A stretch of DNA of 64,000 bases from Oceanospirillaceae bacterium. Lineage in GTDB: Bacteria > Pseudomonadota > Gammaproteobacteria > Pseudomonadales > Balneatricaceae. Positions 1-8,344 of this stretch are shown one piece after another; the stretch's first letter is position 1; every line of letters begins with the position of its first letter. The notes beneath the pieces are model-generated. The model had not been told where the DNA came from, searched no databases, and saw only the letters and a list, made by a program, of their open reading frames with translations. The translations under genes and the position numbers were made by a program. The stretch is taken from assembly GCA_018647765.1 (NCBI GenBank), contig JABGSN010000058.1:60885-124884 (forward strand), in the 5' to 3' direction.

Positions 1-539
1 CGCCCGCCAGTTTCGATAACATCACCATTAGGCGTGACCACAGTGAGCCCCAGTACTACTTCTTTCATGGTGCCATAGCGCACTGCATTGGTGCCAGATG
101 CGCGAGTAGACGCCATACCACCTAAACTGGCATTGGCCCCAGGATCAAGGGGAAAAAACAAGCCACTGGTCTTGAGCTCGTAATTTAGTGCTTCTCGAGT
201 CACACCGGCTTGTAGTTTGACGTCAAAATCTTCAACATTAATTTCTAACACTTGGTCCATGCCAGTCAAATCAATACTGACACCGCCATTAACGGGCACC
301 AGATGCCCTTCGAGTGACGTACCGGCGCCAAATGGGATCACCGGAATGCTGTATTCGCTACAAATGCCTACGGCCGTTGCTACGGCCTCTGTGGTGTCTA
401 GCATTAGCACGGCTTCGGGCATAGCATCACTGATATAGCCCTCACCGGTACTGTGTTCTTGGCGCATGTTGGCATTGTCGCTATAACGATCACCGAACAC
501 AGCTTTTAGCGCTGTTAGACCTTGGTTTGATGTAGTCAT
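1..539 (-). CDS. FAD-linked oxidase, GlcD/D-lactate dehydrogenase type (partial)
   Basis: The start codon lies at 539 and the gene runs off the left edge, so only about the first 179 residues are visible. These look like the N-terminal FAD-binding (PCMH/BBE-type) domain of D-2-hydroxyacid dehydrogenases: a segment PFGAGTSLEGH followed by VNGGVSIDL, and later LDPGANASLGGMASTRASG, are typical of the FAD pyrophosphate-binding loop in D-lactate dehydrogenase (cytochrome)/GlcD proteins. The family oxidises a 2-hydroxy acid to a 2-oxo acid. It sits 22 bases downstream of the TauD-like dioxygenase on the same strand and is probably co-transcribed with it. The exact substrate cannot be read from the sequence; the family call is secure. 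Confidence 0.85.
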   Translation of the reverse strand, partial: MTTSNQGLTALKAVFGDRYSDNANMRQEHSTGEGYISDAMPEAVLMLDTTEAVATAVGICSEYSIPVIPFGAGTSLEGHLVPVNGGVSIDLTGMDQVLEINVEDFDVKLQAGVTREALNYELKTSGLFFPLDPGANASLGGMASTRASGTNAVRYGTMKEVVLGLTVVTPNGDVIETGG

Positions 540-561
540 TAAGTCAATTCCCAGATTATTA

Positions 562-1611
562 TTAGTTTACGTCAGGGGTAGATTTGGCGATACCGCCGTC
601 AGCACGATCACGGTTGACAAAGTGCTGCATGTCATCTGGCACGACACTCAAGCCAGGCAGCTGCATCCATATACGTAATAGTAAACGGTACTTAGAAGGC
701 TCGTCCCAGTCTTCATAATCGGTGCGTGCGTGCATTAGAAAACGGTTGTTTACGAACTGCATATCACCAGGTTTTAATATGGTTTCTAAGTATAATTCAG
801 GACGATGCCACAATACATCTTTAATTGCCGTCTGAGCGGTCACTTCAATATGGTCACTGGCCATACCATCACGCTCTTGGTAAAACTCACTAAAGCCTGG
901 GATATAATGGGCCATAAATTCGCCTTCATCAGCAAACTTAAAAACCGGAATTTTATAAGGGGTATATAACTCAGTGTCACCGCGGTCAGGGGTAGTACGC
1001 ATATAAGGGTAGCCCTGGTAAAAGGTTGACATTAGTTCAGGTTTTTCGGCCAATAAAACGTTGTGCACTGTTGCCGAACTCATAACCCGACTTAAGCCGC
1101 CCGTTTTGCCCTTTCTAATCGACATTAAGCCTACCAAATCCGCCGTTGGGTCGCGGTGCATAATAAATTCACCACCATTATGATAGGGGCGTCGATCTAC
1201 CGGATCTTGCTTGTCAATCACTTCACCAATGTAGTCGCCACGGTAGCTTTGCGACACGGGAATGCCTAAGTGAAGAGAAATGCCAAAGTAGGCCAACTTC
1301 ACTTGGTCTAACGTGTAATTTGCCACTTCAAACCCTGATAATTTAGCCAATCCACGCCCATAACCCAGTACGTCTTGCATGGCTTCAGCGGTCGCACAAA
1401 ACGAAGGCAATATAAAATCTGCCTGTGTCAGTGTCGAGAACTCGATATCTCTGCCACTGAGCGCTTTTACCGCTACATCAAGTTCCTGTAAGGTTTGCTT
1501 AGACAGTTGAAACAACCAGCTGGCGTCCGCTTCGATTTGTTTACGATCCCATACCGCTGGGCCGGTAATGGGTTGCATTTGCTGTCCTACACCTGCGAAG
1601 TCCTTAGCCAT
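562..1611 (-). CDS. TauD/TfdA-family Fe(II)/2-oxoglutarate dioxygenase
   Basis: This 349-residue protein carries the Fe(II)-binding facial triad of the TauD/TfdA fold. An HRD motif (His152, Asp154) lies in FIMHRDPTAD, the distal His294 lies in NNRFLMHARTDYED, and a basic segment YRLLLRIW (Arg309/Arg313) should bind the 2-oxoglutarate carboxylate. Such enzymes hydroxylate or oxidatively cleave small substrates. The ATG at 1611 is preferred because an AGGTGG ribosome-binding site lies 5 bases upstream; a GTG three codons earlier is the alternative. The gene is divergent from a LysR regulator and is followed at once by a hydroxyacid-type FAD oxidase, suggesting a small inducible catabolic operon. 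The substrate is unknown, and it is not an obvious taurine enzyme because no sulfonate transporter is visible. Confidence 0.85.
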   Translation of the reverse strand: MAKDFAGVGQQMQPITGPAVWDRKQIEADASWLFQLSKQTLQELDVAVKALSGRDIEFSTLTQADFILPSFCATAEAMQDVLGYGRGLAKLSGFEVANYTLDQVKLAYFGISLHLGIPVSQSYRGDYIGEVIDKQDPVDRRPYHNGGEFIMHRDPTADLVGLMSIRKGKTGGLSRVMSSATVHNVLLAEKPELMSTFYQGYPYMRTTPDRGDTELYTPYKIPVFKFADEGEFMAHYIPGFSEFYQERDGMASDHIEVTAQTAIKDVLWHRPELYLETILKPGDMQFVNNRFLMHARTDYEDWDEPSKYRLLLRIWMQLPGLSVVPDDMQHFVNRDRADGGIAKSTPDVN

Positions 1612-1684
1612 CAATTCCACCTGTCATTATTTGATATGGGTTTACTCTAGCGGTTTTTTTATGATATAAAAAATACATAATAAC

Positions 1685-1698
1685 TATGGTTAACCATA
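1685..1698. promoter_or_regulatory. perfect 14-bp palindrome in the dioxygenase/LysR intergenic region
   Basis: The 116-base gap between the divergent starts (1612-1727) is AT-rich and holds the perfect palindrome TATGGTTAACCATA centred between 1691 and 1692. Its position, 30 bases before the LysR start and about 75 bases before the dioxygenase start, fits an operator shared by both promoters. LysR sites are usually imperfect dyads containing T-N11-A, so assigning this to the adjacent regulator is inference. Confidence 0.4.
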
Positions 1699-1727
1699 TA
1701 TATTTCTTATATCAAGTAGTGCATAAA

Positions 1728-2657
1728 ATGAACCTCAAGACTTTAAAGTATTTCCTAGCCATCGCTGAAACGGGCAGCATGTCGGCAGCAGCACGTACAT
1801 TATTTGTGGCGCAGCCTGCGCTAAGCCTTCAGGTTTCTAACTTGGAGGCCGAATTAGGCGTGTCTTTGTTTGTTCGTAGTGTAAAAGGTGTTACCTTGAC
1901 CGGTGCAGGCACAAAGCTAATCGATCACGCCCGTGTCATTACCCGCCAAGTTGAAGCCGCTAAAGACCACGTTAGTTCAGACTCATTTTCGCCCCGTGGC
2001 GAAGTCCGTTTGGTGATCGATGGCTCTAAAGCCTACACCCTACTGGCTCCATTATTACAACGTTGTGCAGCCCAGTATCCCAGTATTACCCTCAGTGTAA
2101 CGGATGCCATGAGTACCCATGCGGCCCAGACGTTGATGGAAGGTAAAGTCGATATGGCGCTTATCCCAGGAGCGGAAGACTTACTGTCTGTAGAGGTCAC
2201 CCCTTTGTACCGAGAGCCTCTCCACCTTATCGGCAAACACCTAGATCAGTATGCGTTGGACGGTTGCATCCAATTTACTCAATTACAGAAATTGCCATTA
2301 GTGGCCCCCAGTAAAGGCTTTAATTTGCGCCATCATATCGACGAGGCCGCATTGCAGGCGCAGCTACCTTTGAATATTAAATACCAGCAAGATACAGGGC
2401 TTTCATTACGCTGTTTGGCTCATCATGGTATGGCTCACGCTATTTTGCCACTCGATGTCATGGCCGCAGAATTGCGTCTAGGGGAGCTAGAATCTGCAAG
2501 AATAATCAACCCACCCATTCAGCGGGTGCATTCGCTTGTACAATTGTCGACCCAAGCGCCGTCCCACGCCATGCAGGCGGTGGCTTCGTTGCTCAGTTCT
2601 TTAATTGCCGATTTATGCGCCCACGGCACTTTGGATGGTCAATGCTTAGCCCACTAA
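1728..2657 (+). CDS. LysR-family transcriptional regulator
   Basis: This 309-residue protein has the LysR N-terminal winged helix-turn-helix (MNLKTLKYFLAIAETGSMS, then AARTLFVAQPALSLQVSNLE, then ELGVSLFVRS over residues 1-60). A periplasmic-binding-protein-like effector domain follows, including SPRGEVRLV near residue 88. The ATG at 1728 is chosen because the fold begins right there; an upstream ATG at 1686 would lie inside the palindrome and add 14 unconserved residues. The gene is divergent from the dioxygenase/oxidase pair, the usual arrangement for a LysR regulator and its target, so it probably controls those genes in response to their substrate. Confidence 0.9.
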   Translation: MNLKTLKYFLAIAETGSMSAAARTLFVAQPALSLQVSNLEAELGVSLFVRSVKGVTLTGAGTKLIDHARVITRQVEAAKDHVSSDSFSPRGEVRLVIDGSKAYTLLAPLLQRCAAQYPSITLSVTDAMSTHAAQTLMEGKVDMALIPGAEDLLSVEVTPLYREPLHLIGKHLDQYALDGCIQFTQLQKLPLVAPSKGFNLRHHIDEAALQAQLPLNIKYQQDTGLSLRCLAHHGMAHAILPLDVMAAELRLGELESARIINPPIQRVHSLVQLSTQAPSHAMQAVASLLSSLIADLCAHGTLDGQCLAH

Positions 2658-2694
2658 AAAGCCCCCTGCTAGTGATATAGGCGGGGGCTTTTTA
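2656..2694. terminator. bidirectional intrinsic terminator between lysR and htpG
   Basis: A-tract, GCCCCC arm, short loop, GGGGGC arm and T-tract form a strong GC-rich hairpin with flanking A5/T5 runs. It works on either strand and lies between the convergent LysR (+) and htpG (-) genes. Confidence 0.9.
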
Positions 2695-2711
2695 AAGACT
2701 CTGGAACTTAG

Positions 2712-4613
2712 TTAAGCACTGAGTTCCAATAACAACTTGTTCAAGCGAGAAACGTAAGCTGCGGGATCTTCTAATTGACCACCTTCAGCCAACTGGGCTT
2801 GATCAAACAACACGCGAGTCAACTCGCCAAAACGATCTTCATCCGCTTCGTCGTTTAACTTGGCCACCAACGGGTGCTCAGGGTTAAGTTCAAAGGTTGG
2901 CTTTGTGGCTGGCATAGCTTGTCCAGCAGACTCCATAATACGGCGCATTTGTAAGCCCATATCATCTTCACCCACCACCAAACAGGCGGGTGAATCGGTT
3001 AAGCGGTGAGTAATACGAACACTTTCAACCTGCTCTTCAAGTAAACCTTTAACTCGTTCTACAAGGCCTTCGTATTGCTTGGCTTGCTCTTCCTGCTCTT
3101 TCTTTTCCGCTTCGTCTTCAACTTCACCGAGGTCTAGAGCACCTTTAGCCACGTCTTGTAGTTGTGTGCCATCAAACTCCATCATGTGCGACATTAACCA
3201 CTCGTCGACACGCTCAGACAACAATAAGACTTCGATACCTTTCTTGCGGAAAATTTCTAAGTGTGGGCTGTTCTTGGCCGTGTTATGGTTGTCGGCAACC
3301 ACGTAATAAATTTTGTCTTGGCCTTCTTGCATACGGCTTTTGTATTCGGCCAAGCTGTGCATTTGCTCCACTTTGTCATCTGTACTAGAGGCAAAGCGTA
3401 ACAGGTTGGCAATCTTTTCTTTATTGCCATGGTCTTCTGCAGGGCCTTCTTTCATCACCTGACCAAATTCTTTCCAAAACGCAGCGTACTGCTCTGGTTT
3501 TTTCTTAGCCATTTTTTCCAGCACGTCCAGTACACGCTTAGTTAACGCTGCACGCATAGAGTCGATGACTGGGTCTTTTTGCAAAATTTCACGAGACACA
3601 TTCAAAGACAAGTCGTTGCTGTCTACTACACCTTTCATAAAGCGTAAGTACATAGGCAAGAATTGCTCGGCTTCGTCCATAATGAATACGCGCTGAACGT
3701 ATAGTTTAAGGCCACGACTGGCTTCACGCTGATACATGTCCATAGGCGCTTTAGCCGGAATGAACAACAAGCTGGTGTACTCTAACTTACCTTCAACCTT
3801 GTTATGAGACCAGGTTAAAGGCTCTTGGAAATCATGGGAGATATGCTTGTAAAACTCATGATACTGTTCGTCTTCGACTTCTGAACGAGACTTAGTCCAA
3901 AGGGCCGTCGCGGAGTTTACTGTTTCTTCTTCGGGTTCTTGTTGATCCGCATCTTCACCGTAATGCTCTTTCATCATGATCACAGGAATAGAAATGTGGT
4001 CGGAGTACTTACGCACTAAGCTACGCAGGCGGAAACCTTCTGCAAATTCACTTTCATCGGCTTTAAGGTGTAAGATAATCTCTGTACCACGGCCAGCTTT
4101 TTCAACTTGGGCAATATCAAACTCGCCCTCGCCTTTTGAGCGCCAAGAAACACCATCTGAGGCTTCACTTCCAGCTTTACGAGTAATGACCTCTACTTCA
4201 TCAGCAACGATAAAGGATGAGTAAAAACCAACACCAAACTGACCGATTAACTGTGAATCTTTTTGTTGGTCGCCGGTTAAGTTTTGCAAGAATTCAGAGG
4301 TGCCTGATTTCGCAATCGTACCCAAGTGGGCAATAACGTCAGCACGGTCCATGCCAATGCCGTTGTCGCTAATACTCAGTGTGTTGGCCTCTTTGTCAAA
4401 CTTGATACGAATGGCTAGATCGCTATCATCACCATACAAACTGCCATCGGATACCGCTGCGAAACGCATTTTGTCGGCTGCGTCGGATGCGTTGGAAATA
4501 AGCTCACGTAAAAAGATTTCCTTGTTACTGTACAAGGAGTGGATCATCAAATGTAAAAGCTGCTTAACTTCGGTTTGAAAACCTAGCGTTTCTGTTTGTG
4601 TTTCGGTGCTCAT
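2712..4613 (-). CDS. htpG: molecular chaperone HtpG (Hsp90)
   Basis: This is a 633-residue cytosolic ATP-dependent chaperone of normal HtpG length. The N-terminal GHKL ATPase region shows [17 protein letters not shown] with the ATP-magnesium Asn, then [10 protein letters not shown] and [12 protein letters not shown]. The middle domain contains [11 protein letters not shown] longer reading from 4724 is possible, but the family start MSTETQTE at 4613 is supported by a GGAG site 11 bases upstream and by the sigma-32 promoter, whose transcript would start near 4675 and exclude the extension. It is convergent with lysR across a shared terminator. Confidence 0.98.
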   Translation of the reverse strand: MSTETQTETLGFQTEVKQLLHLMIHSLYSNKEIFLRELISNASDAADKMRFAAVSDGSLYGDDSDLAIRIKFDKEANTLSISDNGIGMDRADVIAHLGTIAKSGTSEFLQNLTGDQQKDSQLIGQFGVGFYSSFIVADEVEVITRKAGSEASDGVSWRSKGEGEFDIAQVEKAGRGTEIILHLKADESEFAEGFRLRSLVRKYSDHISIPVIMMKEHYGEDADQQEPEEETVNSATALWTKSRSEVEDEQYHEFYKHISHDFQEPLTWSHNKVEGKLEYTSLLFIPAKAPMDMYQREASRGLKLYVQRVFIMDEAEQFLPMYLRFMKGVVDSNDLSLNVSREILQKDPVIDSMRAALTKRVLDVLEKMAKKKPEQYAAFWKEFGQVMKEGPAEDHGNKEKIANLLRFASSTDDKVEQMHSLAEYKSRMQEGQDKIYYVVADNHNTAKNSPHLEIFRKKGIEVLLLSERVDEWLMSHMMEFDGTQLQDVAKGALDLGEVEDEAEKKEQEEQAKQYEGLVERVKGLLEEQVESVRITHRLTDSPACLVVGEDDMGLQMRRIMESAGQAMPATKPTFELNPEHPLVAKLNDEADEDRFGELTRVLFDQAQLAEGGQLEDPAAYVSRLNKLLLELSA

Positions 4614-4680
4614 GGGGGTTACATCTCCGTAGATCATGTGCAGCGCTGAGTGCGCGTTATTAACAAGTACGGCAAAGATG

Positions 4681-4706
4681 ATGGGGGTGGCTCTCCCAAT
4701 TTCAAG
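4681..4706 (-). promoter_or_regulatory. sigma-32 (heat-shock) promoter of htpG
   Basis: Reading the minus strand, CTTGAAA (4706-4700) is followed after exactly 13 bases by CCCCAT (4686-4681). This matches the RpoH consensus CTTGAAA-N12/14-CCCCATNT almost completely. It lies about 70 bases upstream of the htpG start, which is a known heat-shock gene. The -35 box begins 4 bases after the stop codon of the broken thioesterase. Confidence 0.85.
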
Positions 4707-4710
4707 CCAC

Positions 4711-5061
4711 CTAGGCTGTTTCACCTAATAAAAAATGTGCCCTAGCGATAGCAATGGGTTGTTCCTGGTTTTCTTGCCAAGCCGTCACGTAAACGTTTGC
4801 AATACGTAGGTCCAAGGTAGGGTAAAATTCGGGTTGCGGTAACGCGGCGGTAATGGAAAACCCACACACCGTATCCATCATAGTGGTGAGAATGCCACCG
4901 TGAATGTACCCCCTCAGGATCGGCGCCTGATATGCCTGGGTTATAAGGTAACTCTAGTGTAAGTTGGCCATCTGCCGCAGTGATAATTTGCATACCTAAT
5001 TTTTACAATGGGGCAATATTTGTAAAAAATTATTGGCTTGGGCAAGACGTTGTTGATCCAT
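4711..5061 (-). pseudogene. PaaI-like hotdog thioesterase, broken by two frameshifts
   Basis: Joined across frames, the minus strand encodes about 116 residues with the look of a PaaI/YdiI-type hotdog acyl-CoA thioesterase. An N-terminal part ends in LPHCKN. The next part begins LGMQIITAADGQ and ends in LPYNP. The last part starts YQAPILRGYIHGG, continues ILTTMMDTVCGFS and ends in FLLGETA. The first shift is in an A/T run near 5001-5006 (one base missing, giving an early TAG). The second is near 4937-4945 at CCAGG (one base extra). The catalytic-type IHGG segment is intact but out of frame. Both shifts lie in or beside short homopolymers, so this is either a decaying gene or a sequencing-error artefact. 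The reading-frame remnant starting at 4993 alone would be 83 residues with a nonsense C-terminus. Confidence 0.75.
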
Positions 5062-5083
5062 AACCACCGTCTCTAAATGCTCG

Positions 5084-5848
5084 CTAGATAAGGTGGTAGT
5101 CTACCAAGGTTTTGCGGTTTTTCGAGTCATTAGAACCCTTCAGTTCTGCGAGTGAACTGGAGTTGAATTCGCGACTATAGAGAATATATACCACAGCGGT
5201 AGTAGTGATCATAAATGCTGCAGGATGGATGGTCCAGGTGAGTACTGCAAGGCTGTAATAGTATGCCCGTAGACCAAAGTTAAAGTTATTCCCGGCCATC
5301 GACAGTACTTTGGCAGAACGGTTAACGTGATCCATAAGGTCTTTGTTGAGAGAAATATCGCCATGTACCACCGGCGCACTGGAAATCATTACCGTGGCAA
5401 AGCCATATTGCCTCAGGCTCCAGGTAAATTTAAAAAACGCGTAGACGAACAAAAGCGTCAAAATAAACAGTTTAAACTGCCATTCCAAGGCCGATTGAGG
5501 TGGCAAAAATGGAATGCCTTTACCTATGTGCACTACATCGTCGGTGTAGCCCACCAAGGTCACTAAACCGGCCAATACCAGCAAGCTAGATGAGGCAAAC
5601 AAGGTGACGTATCGCTCTAAATTGGCCACCGCGCCAATGTCTGCCATTCTCATATCGCGGCCAATCATACGTGTCATCCAACGTTGACGGTAGGCGTGTA
5701 ACACCCCAGCTAACGAATCTTTACGCCTGGAGGCACGTATGGCGTAGGCTTGGTAACCCCGCACGGCAACCACAAACCACGCTAATGCGAGTATGTTCCA
5801 AGCTTGATCTGGCAACGCAGACACAATGTAGTGAGTGATTGAGTCCAC
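5084..5848 (-). CDS. DUF599-family membrane protein
   Basis: This 254-residue integral membrane protein resembles the DUF599 family, whose function is not established. Hydrophobic segments appear at about residues 12-30, 80-102, 125-146 and 195-225. The DUF599-like segments RRKDSLAGVLHAYRQRWM and MADIGAVANLERYVTLFA lie between the first two, and SAKVLSMAGNNFNFGLRAYY before the last. It starts with GTG at 5848. It is 22 bases upstream of the broken thioesterase and 4 bases after the small lysine-rich ORF, so all three could share a transcript. No enzymatic motif is visible. Confidence 0.75.
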   Translation of the reverse strand: MDSITHYIVSALPDQAWNILALAWFVVAVRGYQAYAIRASRRKDSLAGVLHAYRQRWMTRMIGRDMRMADIGAVANLERYVTLFASSSLLVLAGLVTLVGYTDDVVHIGKGIPFLPPQSALEWQFKLFILTLLFVYAFFKFTWSLRQYGFATVMISSAPVVHGDISLNKDLMDHVNRSAKVLSMAGNNFNFGLRAYYYSLAVLTWTIHPAAFMITTTAVVYILYSREFNSSSLAELKGSNDSKNRKTLVDYHLI

Positions 5849-5852
5849 TAAC

Positions 5853-6032
5853 TTAGGTCTCTTCTTGGTGTTGTTGGTACACCGACTTTTGTTTCTTTTT
5901 GGTGGCTAAACCTTTTTGTTTACGCGTTTGATAACTGGTCGCAGAAAATGGTTTGGGCGCAGGCTTAGTCTTTTTGTTTGGGCTAAAGGTTGCACCGGAA
6001 ACGGCGGGCATCTTCTTTTTGGCACGGGTCAT
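5853..6032 (-). CDS. small lysine-rich hypothetical protein (59 aa)
   Basis: An uninterrupted 59-codon frame begins at ATG 6032 with MTRAKKKMPAVSG and ends with YQQHQEET. It is strongly basic (many Lys, Gln and Thr) with no hydrophobic segment, as in small nucleic-acid- or ribosome-associated proteins. I do not recognise a family and see no clear ribosome-binding site. It fills the gap between the glycosyltransferase and the DUF599 gene on the same strand with short spacings on both sides (39 and 4 bases), which is the main argument that it is real. Confidence 0.5.
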   Translation of the reverse strand: MTRAKKKMPAVSGATFSPNKKTKPAPKPFSATSYQTRKQKGLATKKKQKSVYQQHQEET

Positions 6033-6071
6033 GGCTGTTGGGCTCAGTGATTTGTATATTAACGCTAGAGG

Positions 6072-7205
6072 TTATTTTACCATGTTTATGTAACAGACGC
6101 TGTTAAATAGTTTTTCATATTTAGGTTTCATCACCGGCCAAGTGAGGTGTTCAACAGAGGTGGCCGCTGAGTTACCTTGGTCCAGGGCTCGGCCCAGCTT
6201 TTCGATCAGTGTTGCTGCCGCCATAGATTCTTTGTCGGGCGCGTCTAGGTTTGATGTATACAAATAGTCCGCAGCAAAAAACTCTGGGTAAACCAAGCGG
6301 TTAGGTAAAACGGGAATACAGCCTAGTTGTACCGCTTCTAACACCGATAGCCCCTGAAATTCATGTAATGCAGTCGACAACACCATGTCGGCGCCAGCCA
6401 ACCAGCTTAAATAGTGATGACGTGACTCGGCATAACCAAATTGAACAATGTGACTAGAAAATTCAGTGGCTATTTGCTCGAACTCAATGGGTTGCTGGCG
6501 AAACTGTTGGCCTAAAACACACAACTCAAAGCGCACACCCGTTGTTACCAATTGGGTTAAAAGGTTATGTAATTGTTTGGGGCCCTTGTCGTACTCCCAC
6601 CGTGCAGCCCATACTAGTCTCACTGGCCTATGGTCGGCTTCCCTAGTAGACCAAACTGTGTCATAGCCAGTAGCCTTGTCTAGAGGATTAAGCGCCACGG
6701 CCAACACCCTACTTTTTTGCTCTAATAGCTGAGCCACATTCAAGGGCATCCTTTCAGGCAAGCGTCTGAGTAGCCTGTCTACGCCCGTAATAAAGCTTTG
6801 TTGGTTGTAGCGGCTGTTAAACACCAAGGTATCGGCTGCCAAGGCACCATAGAGGGTCACCATCTTGGGGTCAAGGTGACGATGTTGATGGGCTTGACTG
6901 TGTGGGTACAAAAACTGATTTTCATGAAAATACAAGATGGATGGAATGGACGCTAGATTAGGCACCATGCCCTTAAGCGAGGCCAAATCTACCACCGAGG
7001 TAGCGATCAGCAGGTCATAGTGTCGCTCTAAACAATCCCGTTCGCCTAATGCCCACTGCATACTGTTACCACGAATACGCCAGCTAAAGTGATGCCCTGG
7101 CAGGACTAATTGAGTCCAATGGTGCTCTGGGAACTGTGCCACTAGACCTTCGCGCCAGTACTTATGGCTTTGAGCATCATAGGCCGAGAGCAAAAGTATA
7201 CGCAT
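6072..7205 (-). CDS. DUF3524/GT4 glycosyltransferase, tRNA-queuosine alpha-mannosyltransferase (QTMAN/GTDC1)-like
   Basis: This 377-residue protein combines an N-terminal DUF3524-type domain (MRILLLSAYDAQSHKYWREG; FHENQFLYPHS near residue 93; FNSRYNQQSF near 129) with a C-terminal GT-B domain (LVWAARWEYDKGP near 198 and the E-x7-E motif HEFQGLSVLEA near 281-291). Vertebrate GTDC1 with this architecture mannosylates queuosine in tRNA-Asp, so a bacterial tRNA-Q mannosyltransferase role is a family-based inference. The start is ATG 7205, directly after the ybfF stop, with TTG one codon earlier possible. It ends the selD-mnmH-frmAB gene train, near two other wobble-base modification genes. Confidence 0.8.
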   Translation of the reverse strand: MRILLLSAYDAQSHKYWREGLVAQFPEHHWTQLVLPGHHFSWRIRGNSMQWALGERDCLERHYDLLIATSVVDLASLKGMVPNLASIPSILYFHENQFLYPHSQAHQHRHLDPKMVTLYGALAADTLVFNSRYNQQSFITGVDRLLRRLPERMPLNVAQLLEQKSRVLAVALNPLDKATGYDTVWSTREADHRPVRLVWAARWEYDKGPKQLHNLLTQLVTTGVRFELCVLGQQFRQQPIEFEQIATEFSSHIVQFGYAESRHHYLSWLAGADMVLSTALHEFQGLSVLEAVQLGCIPVLPNRLVYPEFFAADYLYTSNLDAPDKESMAAATLIEKLGRALDQGNSAATSVEHLTWPVMKPKYEKLFNSVCYINMVK

Positions 7206-7208
7206 CAA

Positions 7209-7994
7209 TTACCCAAGCTTAACCAAAAACCGAGACACCAAGCGACAAAATAAATCTGGTTTTTCGGCATGTAACCAGTGGCCGCAGCCCGCCATAATTT
7301 TAAGTTGTGTTTGGGGTAATAGTGATACAAATGCGGCCTGGTGTTGGGGCAATATATAGGCAGACTCTGCGCCTTTTATCACCAGTGTAGGCCCTATATA
7401 GCCAGTACCGTCTGCAGCGGCTTGCGGTGCGGCACTGATCGCTGCGTAATTTTTTTCAATCGCCGTTAGGTTGTAACGTAAACAAAACTCGCCGGCATCA
7501 TTTTTATACAGGCTTTTCAGTAAAAACTGACACACCCTTGGGTCAGGTTCATACTGATTTAATAGTTCGAGTGCTTGTCTGCGGGACTTTAGATGGGTCA
7601 AGTCGATCTTATTGAGACCTTGTATGATGCTTTGATGGCGTGGCTGGTAGGCGACTGGGGCGATATCAGCCACAAGTAGGCTTCGTAACCGATGCGGGTG
7701 GTTTAGAGCCAATTGAATGGCCACCTTGCCACCCATGGAGTGGCCTAACAAATCGACCTTGTCTAGCCCCATCGCATCCATGCTTTCAATCACGTCGGCC
7801 GCCATGGAAGGGTAATCCATTAAAACATCATGTGCAGACATACCGTGGTTACGTAGATCCATGGTAATGACATGGCGATCTTGCGCCCAAACCAAGACTT
7901 GGCTTCGCCAGTTATCTTGGGCACCAAATAAGCCATGCAAAACTACAAGTGGTGACTGACTACCGGTGCTAAATTGTTGACTATTGAGCCGCAT
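7209..7994 (-). CDS. ybfF: alpha/beta-hydrolase, YbfF-type esterase
   Basis: This 261-residue cytosolic alpha/beta-hydrolase has the oxyanion segment VLHGLFGAQDNWR near residue 20, RNHGMS near 48, the nucleophile elbow GHSMGG near 85-90 and the late catalytic His in GCGHWLHAEKP near 237. These match the E. coli YbfF family of short-chain acyl esterases. Its start overlaps the DUF2185 stop by one base (TAATG), indicating translational coupling, and its stop abuts the glycosyltransferase. The physiological substrate is unknown. Confidence 0.85.
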   Translation of the reverse strand: MRLNSQQFSTGSQSPLVVLHGLFGAQDNWRSQVLVWAQDRHVITMDLRNHGMSAHDVLMDYPSMAADVIESMDAMGLDKVDLLGHSMGGKVAIQLALNHPHRLRSLLVADIAPVAYQPRHQSIIQGLNKIDLTHLKSRRQALELLNQYEPDPRVCQFLLKSLYKNDAGEFCLRYNLTAIEKNYAAISAAPQAAADGTGYIGPTLVIKGAESAYILPQHQAAFVSLLPQTQLKIMAGCGHWLHAEKPDLFCRLVSRFLVKLG

Positions 7995-8341
7995 TAGCTG
8001 ACATCAACATCCACTTCTTCGACTGGAATTTCGAAGTCGTGGACTTGCTGCCACTCTTGACCTGGCTGCCTTTCCCAAACGGTGCCGGCGTTGTGATCTA
8101 ATAAGCCGTCTAGGCTGTCATCCACGTCACACATTGGCGCCAACGGAAACGGTTCTAGGTTGGCGAACTCAGCTAAAAATTCGGCTGTTTCGTAGCCGGT
8201 AAACAAGCGCCAACCGGTGTCATTGCCATGCTCAGGAATGGTTTTGTACATAAATCGTACAGGCAAGGCTTTATCACCTAAGGCCAGTTTAGACACGCGT
8301 GCCATGTGGCCGTGGCGTGTCTGACGAGGTTTTTTAGACAT
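7994..8341 (-). CDS. DUF2185 domain protein
   Basis: This 115-residue soluble acidic protein shows the DUF2185 pattern: SKLALGDKALPVRFMYK, then NDTGWRLFTGYET, then CDVDDSLDGLLD. DUF2185/Imm33-like proteins have no established enzymatic role, and some relatives are predicted immunity proteins. Here there is no toxin partner. Instead it lies 3 bases after frmB and overlaps ybfF by one base inside a metabolic operon, so a housekeeping role is more likely. Confidence 0.75.
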   Translation of the reverse strand: MSKKPRQTRHGHMARVSKLALGDKALPVRFMYKTIPEHGNDTGWRLFTGYETAEFLAEFANLEPFPLAPMCDVDDSLDGLLDHNAGTVWERQPGQEWQQVHDFEIPVEEVDVDVS

Positions 8342-8344
8342 GGG

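Noticed and set aside
217..438. 73-codon plus-strand frame at the left edge
   Set aside because: The minus strand encodes a clear FAD-binding domain here, so the plus frame is a shadow.
4742..4993. 83-residue protein read as an intact small gene
   Set aside because: Only its first 20 residues match a thioesterase; the rest is the wrong frame of the same gene, so it is annotated as a frameshifted remnant.
4930..5010. programmed ribosomal frameshifting in the thioesterase
   Set aside because: Two opposite shifts would be needed and no slippery heptamer or following structure is evident.
7994..8341. DUF2185 protein as immunity part of a toxin system
   Set aside because: No toxin, secretion or polymorphic-repeat gene is near; it is embedded in a metabolic operon.
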